Assembly: GCF_001649575.2 (NCBI RefSeq)
Contig: NC_051434.1
Span: 13,117,440 to 13,181,439 of the forward strand
DNA: 64,000 bases
Direction of reading: 5' to 3'
Source: Kryptolebias marmoratus
Taxonomy: Eukaryota > Chordata > Actinopteri > Cyprinodontiformes > Rivulidae
A model generated the notes under the pieces. The model was not told the origin of the DNA, searched no databases, and saw only the letters and a list, made by a program, of their open reading frames with translations. The translations under genes were made by a program, and so were the position numbers. Positions 30,602 through 64,000 of the stretch are shown piece by piece. Each line of letters starts with the position of its first letter. Position 1 is the first letter of the stretch.

Positions 30602-33122
30602 GGCTGCGCTCCGACAGCAGATTTCTTTATTGTAGCATCACCTACCGACGAGATATCCAGAACTCCTCTTTGTTTTTTTACTGTTTTGACTGACTGCCAC
30701 CGTTTCTGGAAGGGCTACAACCTAGCTGCTGTGCTTACATTGTTGTTTTCAATGCTGTTATTTAAAAAAAAAGAGTCACTCTGAGCTACTAGCTTCGATT
30801 TTCACACTCCTGGTTTAGCAAAACAGCTATAAGGAGCTAAATGTTACACACAAAAGATCCTAACTTCAACATATACATCCCAGATTAGTCATATCACAGA
30901 GTTCAGCTCGTTTTTACAGCCACTGTGAGGATGCTAGCGTCTCTCTAGTAATTACCCAGCATCCCTTGCGGACCCCCCCTCATTTCACATAGTGATTTCC
31001 TGTTTTTATTTTTTTATTTTTTTCTGTACCTTTGTTGCAGTCATATATCAAAACGTTCAGCTCATTTAGAAGATGGGCCACCTTCGTTTTTTTCTCTAAC
31101 TTTTACACTTTATTTTATTTTCAATAAAGAAATACATTAAAATCTCTTCAGTTCCTTAAAAACAACATTGCTGTCTTTGAAATTTGCTTTGTCATATTTG
31201 CTCTATTTTTCGTTTTTTTCGTTTTTTATTTTAGTTTTTAGCTATGGTTCTGCTGCTTGTAGCTTATAGCTATACTTTTTAGGTTTCATCCAGTTTTTGC
31301 AACTTTTAGCTGCTTTTAGCTTGTGTTTGATTACTGTCAGTACTTAGCTGGTATTTTTTTTAGCTTTTAGCTACTGTTTTGCTCCTTTCAGGTTTTAGCT
31401 GGTGTTTTTCTGCTTTTAGCTGGTGTTCTGCATCTTTTAATTTTTATCTAGCCTTTTGCTATTTTAGATTTCAGCTAGTTTTTTTTGCCACTTTTAACTT
31501 TTAGCCAAGCTTTTGCTGTTTTTAGCTTGCATTTTACTTATTTCAAGTACTGAGCTTGTGTTTTCCTACTTTTAGCTTTTAGCTATTGCTTGCTTCTTTC
31601 AGTTTTTAGCTAGCCTTTTGCTACTTTAGCTTTTAACTATTGTTCTGCTTCTTTTAGCTATAATATCTAATAATATATTTCAGCAGACACACAGCATCTA
31701 GGTTTTAGAAAACCTAACACAGATCCCAGTTTTAATTTGGATCTTCAGAGACTTTGCTACCAGCAGCCTGACACAATAACCTGATTTGTCCTCATTTCTT
31801 TTGCTGAATTGATGGAAAAAAAACAGTATTCAGTAGACTAATAGACTAATATTCAGTAAACTAATATAAAAAAAACACTGAAAGACCTTTAAAAAACCCA
31901 AAGAACTGATTGAGACTACTTTGAAAGATTCTTAAACTAAATTTGGCTTTGAAACAAGAAGGAAGATAAGAAGGGTTGACAGCATCTTATATATATTTGT
32001 AGACTCTGGATGTGATAAATTACAACACAACTAAGTTAAATTGTATATGTTGTGATATGATTTTGTTGAAAAAGACGTCTTTTTTAAACATAAAACCATA
32101 TATAGATAGTTGAAAATATGAACAAACCAATTTCCAGCTGCTGGAAAGTAAAATAAAAAAGTCCAATATTTTCCTGTGTATGTGTATTTGCCATAATGGT
32201 TGTAACTACCATCCTCGGTCCTTCAACTGATATAAAGCACAATCCCAAATGCTCAACAACAGTGTCGTTTTTCTTCTTTTATTACGCAGCCACCTTTTAT
32301 TGGACCCACACCAAAGGAAGGCTCCAGCATCCCCTTCCTGCCAAATGCGGATCGATATCGATCACTGAATTTCATCCAACCATCCTGGAGTCCAGGACTG
32401 CTTGTTTCAAGCTGACTGGAATCTGATTTTCTCCTCTTTGGGTGTTGCTGATGGTGTGCCGTTGGAGTTTTTCCGCACATAAACAACATCCGTTTCAGCA
32501 GCTTGTTCGTTTTGCCATTTAATTCCTCTCTTTCTGTTTTTGTTGGCTATTTTCAGCATCTTTATTTTAGTATTCTGCACTGAAATTGTGACATCTTCCT
32601 TGCACTATAGCAGTATCCCCCTCCCCCTCTCCCTTTAAAACCTGGTTTGTTTGTCCTTGTTCAACATATTAAACACAGCTGACTGGGAAAAGCTACCCCA
32701 CCTCTCAAAATCCTTCACCCAAATTGTAATGCAAACAACTTTATAGCTCTCTTTTATCTTCCCTTTGAGTCACATAAGTATGTTTTCTTTCCTATAAAAT
32801 AAACTAGCCCACTAATATAACTTTATAGCTGCGTTTTCTTACATTCATTTATTCAATGTGTTGTTATTTGTTTATGTAATTCCCCAAATGGCCTCCAGGG
32901 GGTGCGGTTGCTTATGACAACGCTAAAGTGGGATTTCCTCTCCTCCTCCTCCTCCTTCTTCTTCTCCGTCTTTCCAGCATCCACCGTCAGCTCTTCCTGA
33001 GGATGTATCTGTCGGCGTGTTGTTGCACCTGCTTCGTCCCTGTTTTCGGTGCTCGGTGGCTGAAATGAGCTGTTTTAGCCTCTGCTGTCAGGACGTGATT
33101 TAACAGGGGTCAGGAGAGGCGA
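30602..33122. other. pdk4-dync1i1 divergent intergenic region
   Basis: This AT-rich region between two oppositely transcribed genes contains the degenerate TTTTAGC array (31215-31665). It ends with pyrimidine-rich and GC-richer sequence near 32940-33060 that is probably part of the dync1i1 promoter. Open frames here (such as 32196-32426) look like chance. Confidence 0.5.
31215..31665. repeat. Degenerate TTTTAGC-rich tandem array
   Basis: The core ttttagct/agctattg/ttttgctact recurs more than a dozen times at variable spacing, roughly every 30-40 bases, over about 450 bp on the + strand. It looks like an old minisatellite. Confidence 0.6.
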
Positions 33123-33128
33123 TATAAA
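33123..33128 (+). promoter_or_regulatory. dync1i1: Possible TATA box for dync1i1
   Basis: The motif is in cgatataaaggcagcgacgg, about 135 nt upstream of the proposed end of the first non-coding exon. There is no transcript evidence. Confidence 0.25.
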
Positions 33129-33149
33129 GGCAGCGACGGAGGGATGTGT

Positions 33150-33258
33150 TGATTTATTTTTATATTTTTTTTAATTTTTCACCCCTCCTTTGCCCAGATG
33201 CAGCAGTGAGACAGCATCTTTACCGGCGACACGTCATTTAGCACTACAAGTGGACGAG
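33150..33258 (+). other. dync1i1: dync1i1 5' UTR exon (inferred)
   Basis: The sequence ends acgag|gtacga, a fair donor site, and lies downstream of the TATA-like motif. It has no coding frame joining the next exon, as expected for a non-coding leader. The start is a guess. Confidence 0.35.
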
Positions 33259-56773
<23,515 letters not shown>

Positions 56774-57793
56774 TAACTTTTAAGCAGAGGTTTAAGCAGA
56801 AGCATACCCACTAACAATGACGCATTATTAGCTAATTCATCGTTTATTTACAGGAAACGATATCCAGGTATTTTTCCTTTCCATAAAAGCTAACAGCCCT
56901 CCTGCTGTCGCCCTACATCTCTGCAGGGATGAGACGTCAGGACGTTTGTTGTAGCTGCTTACAGACTTTAGTTTCAATTGTGACAAGAAGCTGAAGGCCG
57001 TCTGGGTCCAACAGCCTTTTTTTTGACAGTCCAAATGTTTTTTTTCTGTCATCGTTTTGGTGGAAATGTTTCTATCACTAAATTAGCTTGAAGGCAGACA
57101 AGTTCGTCACATCTGAGGTCTGCTGGGAAAATAAAAAAAAAGAAGTAATTTCTAAGTATGCGAACGTCAGTAAAATGGGACCTAATTTCCTCTGAAAGAA
57201 TGTCGCTATTCATGCACGGAGCTGCCATATTTGTTCATCTGCTTTGCTGCTCCCCATTTGCTGGTTTTTCAGATTCTTTATTTTAGTTTGTTTATAATGT
57301 TTGATTCGGGACACAACGTCTGCTTGTTGGTTTCCTTCTACAGAGACGATAATTGAAAATACACCAAACTTGATGTGTTTTCTGGTTTTTATTTTAGCTT
57401 TTTAAAAATTTTTAAACACGTTCACTTGTCGGAGGCAGCTTAGTTGGCTCAGTTTCCCCACATAATCGTTTATTACGTGATTATTTTACACACGGGCAAA
57501 ACATTTTGACAATCTGTGTGCTAATAAAAGCTTGTTGGGTTGGGCGTCGTTACTTTAACGTGAATAAAAACCAACTTAAAGACGGTCGCAGCAGTAGAAA
57601 CGTTCATCTGATGTATTTGTGCAGGTCAGATTGAGGAAAATTCCTCCACGGTCGGGATACAAATAGAAGGTGACACAAAGGAACTGGCTGGCCCGGGTGA
57701 TGGACCGTCAATTGTCCCACGAAACTCGCGAGCCCACGTTGAGACGTCTCAGTCATAAAATGATGTGGCTTACCGCTTCCAAATCCAACACTG

Positions 57794-57824
<31 letters not shown>

Positions 57825-60800
57825 CAGCCCACCCACCCTGGTGCTCCCATTCAGAGACGCTGCAGTAACCTTTTCCTCCTAAACAGAAAAAAGGTGACAC
57901 TCACCTGTCCTGTCTTGCCATATAAGGGATTTTAGAGCAGACTTCACGCACGTCAAACGGGCTCATGTAAGCTAGCTCGGCTCCATGGTTGGGTTTGCGA
58001 AGCCCCATGATTTATTCCGCTGCTGGATTTCCTGCGGTTGCACGGATACATTACACACATCTCGTCGCTGCAGCAATCTGTAGATTTTTCCGTGCGGTTC
58101 TCTCCTGAAATACGTACCGTACGCGTGCGTCTGACTCCATTAACAGTGTGTGGGGGCTTTTTTTTTTTTTTTTGAGCACGCTGATCTGTGAATTGTCCGC
58201 ATCGAGCGGTCGACTTTCGGGAACACGAATATTTGTGTAAGCAGCCGATAAAATGCCCCATATATCAACAGGGGGGCTTCCCCCCCCCCTCCCGATTGTG
58301 TGAAGCAGAGCTGCCCCACAGTGGATTCAGCTCTAAGTGGACGCCAACACAATGGCACCATTTTGCTCGGAAATATTGTGAAATCCTCAATATGTCACTC
58401 TTTCAAGCCACTTCAACAAACACAGTTTACTTGTCCACATGCAGAGACTTGTTTTAATTGAGGGCTGATGCTGAGAGAGAGAGCAAGGGGGGGGGGGGAC
58501 CCACTGTGAGCGAACAAAAACTTCCAAGTGCCCAACACCCCATGTTACTCAGTCTGTCAGTGTGGCCTGGAAGTTTGCCACTTTCCTTTTTCCTTTTTCT
58601 TTTTTTTTTTTTTAAGGGAAAAAGAAGAGGGAATGAGAGGAAAACAACAACAAAAAAAAAAGAGAGCTGGCAGCAAAAGAGCAGTGGAGGATGAAATTAG
58701 GATAAAGCAATTAAAACTGTAATAGAATATAAACCAATAATCCTCCCGTTGCACCGCAGGAGTGGTTCTGAAACGTGAAAATAATGCTTCTTTTCCTCCT
58801 CGCCGTGCATTCTACAAACAGAATTACAGCTCCAGTTTGCAGCGGATCAGATGGCTCTTAATGTGCGAGCATGTTCTGCTGTTTAACCCCCCTCCTCCCC
58901 CAAACCTCAGGGCTCTGTGCCTCTTCCCCTTCTTTTTTTTTTTTTTTTTTGACTTCCACCTCCTGCCCAAGGCAAGAATAACAGAGAGCGGCACTGCATC
59001 TGTAATCACTCTCTTGCTGTTTGCCATACACTCACAGCTCACTCAGACACGCATATATCGCACGCCGTGAGGCGAACACCGCCGCTGTTAGCAAACGGCA
59101 CTTCAGCTTTTTCTGTATTTTGATTTCTTTAGTTTTTGCAGATTTACTCCCAAATGCTGCTTTCCTTTTTAGCAGATTGATAGATAGAAGCCTGAGCTCC
59201 GCATGTATGTCTGCATGCATGTGTTTAGGGTTTGCATGCTCTGCACGGGCTGTGATGTGTGTGTGTGTGTGTGTGTGTGCGTATAAAGGACAGTTCAGGC
59301 TGATATTGGAGGGTTGGGGTTTGTGGTTGAGGTTTTATTCAGCTGATACTTAAATCAGATTTTTTTTTTTTCCTCATTGACTCGTGAACGGACACAGTGA
59401 TGCAAATAGTGACCTATTTCTCTGAACTCAGCCTATTAGGTGTTAAAAACGGGAATAATTTGCTCTCTGGTGAAAATGATTTAGCTTTATTAAAACAAAG
59501 TTTGATGTTTGTAGAAATCTTGTTTATCCGTAGGGCTCAGAATGCAGCATTTTCTGAAAGTTTATTCCAGTTTTCTGAAGTATTGTCGGTTTGTCTCTAA
59601 CATGTTGATGTGACTGGAAGCGACTCAAAAGCTAGCTTCAGATTTTCAAGAGTCTCAGCGTCACTTCTGCAAGTGCAGTCTGAAAAGATACACATGTTTT
59701 TCTCCATAAACAGAAGAGCTGTAATGCTGCATTTTAATTCAATACTTATGGAAACTAGCTCTGGTTTGAGAACTGTTATTCTCAAATGGATCTTTTGTTC
59801 TTTTAGTTCCTATTTTACCAACTTTTTTTAGCTTTTATTTTATCCTACAACGCCGTTCTCATCTCCTTCGGCTCATTCATTCCAGTCTGTTTGCAGAGTG
59901 CATCCTACTGTTGGTTTTAACATTTATTTTACTGGATTCTGCCCCAGTTTCAGTTTAATTTGTGTTTTTTTTTTTTTACCCCCACCCAACACAGAATACA
60001 AGTTAGACTTTAAATTTTAGCTCCATATTTGTAAAATGTTGCAAGGATTTTGTTTTAATTAGTTATTTTCCATTTATATAGCAGAATATTTATGTACATT
60101 TTGTTTTTATTTTTCAGCTTTTAAGATTAGAGCTTTTATAAAGATTTGTCATTTTGTTACAGCCCATAAACGAAGTGCAGAAGATGCTCTGTTGTGACAG
60201 AAGCTTCTTCCTGTCCCTGGATCAGATGTTAAATTACAAGTTTATTAATTTGTACATTGTTGAGAAAAACTTAGTTTTAGTATTCACTCCTTTCAGTAAC
60301 ATGTGTTACATTTTTTTTTCCATTTATACCTGTGGAGTAAAGTACTAGCTAAACAAACAAATCAACCTTTACTTGTTGCTAAAGAGCAACTTGTGTTCAA
60401 ATCTAGCTTTTGCTTATTCACTAATGAGACCAAATGTTTGTAAAAACGATGAACGCAGAGGCTCTGTTTTCCTTCACAAACCCTAATAACTTTAGTTCTC
60501 CAACATGAAAAGTTTGGTTCTTTACCAAAGGAATCCACTTCATCTTCGTCGTTCTAATAATTAAGAAGCCTAAAGTTCAGTGAAGGTTTGCGGACAAGTC
60601 GACAAGTTTAATGTCGGATGTTTTGGCGAATATCATAATTAAGGTGGTGAACTTTTGTAGTCTATTGAGGGGTAGAGGTCAGAATAAATATGACTCCACT
60701 TTGCCATCAGTGACCGTTTCTGATCTGATAAAAGAAACCAAAAGCAGAAACAGTCCGACTCAATGATTCACAATGTTTTTCACGTTTTCAGCAGTTATTT

Positions 60801-61166
60801 TCCAACACCTACGTTATAATCTCTGAATTTGTTTAACATGGAAGATGAAGGTTTTACGACTTCACTTCACTTCAGCGGAGTGTGTGTGTGTTGTGCATCA
60901 GCGTGCGGGTCGGGTTTGCGCTTCAGGAAAAAAAGGGGGGGGGTGGGGGTCGCCTCGGCTGCGGGTTCTGGTACCAGCGTGGCTCCCTGACAGTCGGACC
61001 CATCATCACCTCGTCCCGGTTGGGTCCAATCTTGTAACTTCACACCGGCCTCTCAAGTGGGCAAAGTTCCACCACATGAAAGAAGCAGTTTGACTCAAAA
61101 AAAAAAAAAAACAACTCCTCTGATTAAACTCCCCCCCTCACCCCCTCACCCCACTCCTCCACAACC

Positions 61167-61356
61167 NNNNNNNNNNNNNNNNNNNNNNNNNNNNNNNNNN
61201 NNNNNNNNNNNNNNNNNNNNNNNNNNNNNNNNNNNNNNNNNNNNNNNNNNNNNNNNNNNNNNNNNNNNNNNNNNNNNNNNNNNNNNNNNNNNNNNNNNNN
61301 NNNNNNNNNNNNNNNNNNNNNNNNNNNNNNNNNNNNNNNNNNNNNNNNNNNNNNNN
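61167..61356. other. Assembly gap (190 N) before a long poly-G tract
   Basis: C-rich sequence precedes the gap and a G run of more than 35 bases with one A follows it. Confidence 0.95.
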
Positions 61357-61368
61357 CGCGGGGGGGGG

Positions 61369-61399
<31 letters not shown>

Positions 61400-62764
61400 C
61401 GAGTTAAAGGGAGAGCGGGACGAAAAGCGAGGGGCTGAAAGAGCCGAACGGAGAAATTCAGACACAGACAAATTTTTTTTTTTTTTAATAAACTAAAAGT
61501 TTAAACCAGAAAACTGGATTTAGTTTGTGTGATAATATTTTATTTTTCAAGCTAAATGGGTTGAGCTGTAGGATTAAAGCTGATGTAAGCTAATTATCAT
61601 AGCTACGATAATTGACTTCACTTCCCATTCATGGTGGATGCTGGAAACATGAGGAAGCATCCTTGTTTTCATATTTCTGTTCAAAACATGAAGTGTAGAG
61701 ACAAGTAACGTACATGAGATACGCCCTGGACTCTTTGCTTCTATTATACGCCTTTGCTCTTATTGTAATAATAGGTGTATTTTCCAAAATGTCCACTAAT
61801 TTTGTTTTCTTGAAAACATCAAGAGATTAAAAGAAAAGGATAAGTCTCGTTTGTCAAGTCTTGCTCTGAAAAGATGACAAATATTCAACATTACAGTAGT
61901 TTGTAAATCCAGTTGGTTAAAAAGTGGAAAAACGAAACGTGCAACAGAATTCTGAAGTTTAAGAAAACAACACAAAAAACTCCACCGGAGCTGTAAGCAG
62001 CGGTAAAAAAAAACAAACAAACAAAAAAAAAAAAACTAACAAAGAAGCTGTGGAAAGTAAAGAAAGAGTGAGCTGTAGGAGGCAGAGTAAGTCCTGTTTG
62101 TGCTCCATTGTTTGCTCGCTGAAATGGAGACTCTGGCTCGGTAATTCTCAACTCCCCGTGCCAGAAACCGCAGAGTGACAAAATCTGTGGGGTGTCATAA
62201 ACGAGTGAAGCCGGGGGGGGGGGAAGGTGGTCGGGGCGGCGAGGCGAGGTGAGGTTGCGAAGTCTCCATGCAGGGGAAAGACAGTCAGATCCATCTGGTC
62301 CTGATAAGGCTGAGTCGAAAACAGATGAGTGTGGTGAGGGAGATGGGGTGTGTGTGTGTGTGTGTGCGTGGGGGGGGGACACAGAAGGAAAAGAAGGATA
62401 AAGCATTACGACTATCTGCTGGCTCTATCAGGCCTCGCTTTTCCTGGTCTAAGTAGCACTTTCGCTCCATTCCTGCCTTCACGAGACTACTTTCATCGGT
62501 TTGGTCCTGGAGGAAAAAGTAGCCAAGCGGAGGATACAACAGGAGGGAGATCTTACCACTCTGTAGTGTTTTTTCTTCCTGAAACAGCTCCGATCCCTTG
62601 CTGTGTGTCATCATTCATCATATATATTATCCTTTACTGAACACTTCCCATAAATATACCAGAAACACTGAGTCCTGGGAACTTTCGTGTGAAGACAACG
62701 GTAATATTTCCGCTCCGTTGGCCTCCAGGCCTCTCCGTTTGGTCTGGCAGGAGATGACGTAGCG

Positions 62765-62880
62765 CAGGGGGCCTCGAGGGCCGCCGTCCTGGAGGTTTTA
62801 GTTTTTTTTCTGCTCCAACACACCTGATTCAAACGGTTTAATCACCTCCTCACCAAATCATCAAAGTTCTCCAGGAGCGC
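62765..62880. mobile_element. hAT-like MITE half copy
   Basis: It begins cagggggcctcgagggccg and includes ctgctccaacacacctgatt, but the inverted right half is missing or too decayed to recognise. Confidence 0.5.
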
Positions 62881-64000
62881 GGCGACGAGTGGTCCGTTTA
62901 AACTGAGCGTTTTAAAGCAAAGAACACGTCTAAAACACGCAGGTGTCTGACCGGCGCCGCACGGAGGAGAGGAGAAGCGCTCGCAGGGCCGCTTCTGGCG
63001 TTTGGAAGCGAAATGTCAGGCTTAGCGTGAAGCCAGCGCTGACGTAGATATGTGGTGGCTCGGTATTTAGACAGATGTTACGATTGTGTGACGGGTTTCA
63101 CGGAGGCTGAATATATAGAGAAAGTGGGGATCAGTAGGGAAACTTGGTTGTTACTTAATTAAAGAGAAAAAAAGAAATTGACATTTAAGAAAATATGTCT
63201 TTTTTTTGGATAAGATTGACAAGTTCTTGTTTCCTGACTCTTGACTACCAGCTCTCTTTGCTTTGCTGCAAACTTTACTGTTTGTTTTTATTGAACTCAG
63301 AAAAAAGAAAATACAGTCGGCATTAAAGTCATAGATGGCAGATGTTCAGATAAAACTAAAAGAATACACACATTTATTCACACCCCGCACAACTCAACTC
63401 TAAAGGCAATCATTCATCTCCTACACGACACCGAAATTGAGAATTTTACTTCCATTTAATTCCAACCGTAAACTCCTCGCAGCAAGTTGGTCCCGTTTCG
63501 GGATCTGATCGCAAATCATGCTTTTAGACCAGGATTTGACTCTTGAACGTAGATCAGAATTAGCCGTCGCTGAGCCCGACGGCCAAGCGTGCGGTTTCTC
63601 GACAGGACGGCTCCGGAGTTAGGTTGGAAATGTTCCTCTTAAGATGCCGACACTGATAGGACCTTCGAGTTAAACTAACATATGGTCCCGTGATTTGACT
63701 TGGCTTCTCTCTGTCATTACCCGTGTGGGGTAGAGATGTTTACGCAACAAAAAAAAAAGGAAGAGCGGGGAAACGTGGACGCTTTGTGTCTGCATGGTTT
63801 TTTTTTTCCTGTTTATTTTGAATTTCTGATGACGTTTATAGTAAAATTAGCACCGTGCGAGTTTTGCGTTTTCTGTAGTCTGGTGCAACTTTAGATTAGA
63901 AGAAGAAAACAGAATTTCCCCTTTTTTTTTTTTGGAACATTTTTAAAAGGTGGCTCAGTGGTTGTGTCATTCTAACTAAAAGTAGAATATCCACAACACA

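Noticed and set aside
61057..61471. Open frames on both strands across the 61167-61356 gap
   Set aside because: They consist of N-coded residues and Gly/Pro runs from homopolymers.

Overview
The window looks like nuclear DNA of a teleost fish. It has small exons with GT-AG introns, long (CA/GT)n microsatellites, fish-type retroposon tails and MITEs, and four genes whose order matches human 7q21.3: PPP1R9A, ASB4, PDK4, DYNC1I1. There is no bacterial gene organisation, CRISPR array, rRNA or convincing tRNA. All gene calls come from reading exon translations and splice sites by eye against remembered family sequences; no search was run.

Layout. (1) Positions 1-17107, + strand: the 3' part of a neurabin-1 gene (ppp1r9a). 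Fourteen exons encode the coiled-coil region, a divergent serine-rich linker and the C-terminal SAM domain, followed by a long 3' UTR with a poly(A) signal at 17102. The upstream actin-binding, PP1-binding and PDZ exons lie outside the window. (2) 17900-20579, + strand: a complete asb4 gene of six exons (ankyrin repeats plus SOCS box), with one GC-AG intron. (3) 23367-30231, - strand: a complete eleven-exon pyruvate dehydrogenase kinase gene at the PDK4 position (410 aa), convergent with asb4. (4) about 33150-end, + strand: the 5' half of dync1i1 (cytoplasmic dynein intermediate chain). Nine coding exons give 323 aa, up to the start of the WD40 domain. It is divergent from pdk4 and includes a 13.3 kb intron; the remaining WD40 exons lie beyond 64000.

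The four genes do not form a pathway. They are conserved neighbours: a synaptic actin/PP1 scaffold, a Cullin-5 E3 substrate adaptor, a mitochondrial kinase that inhibits pyruvate dehydrogenase, and a dynein motor subunit. The tetrapod PON1/2/3 cluster that separates PPP1R9A from ASB4 is absent here.

The introns and intergenic DNA hold several repeat families. These include a hAT-like palindromic MITE with four copies (one with an intact 8-bp target duplication), a ~746-bp element with 16-bp perfect terminal inverted repeats, a second inverted-end family, a degenerate TTTTAGC tandem array, and truncated LINE 3' ends. Five assembly gaps (N runs) abut G-rich tracts. I found no sign of an unknown multi-gene system. 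The most interesting items are splicing features: a 24-nt microexon, a GC-AG intron, a tandem NAG acceptor and a possible 42-nt cassette exon.
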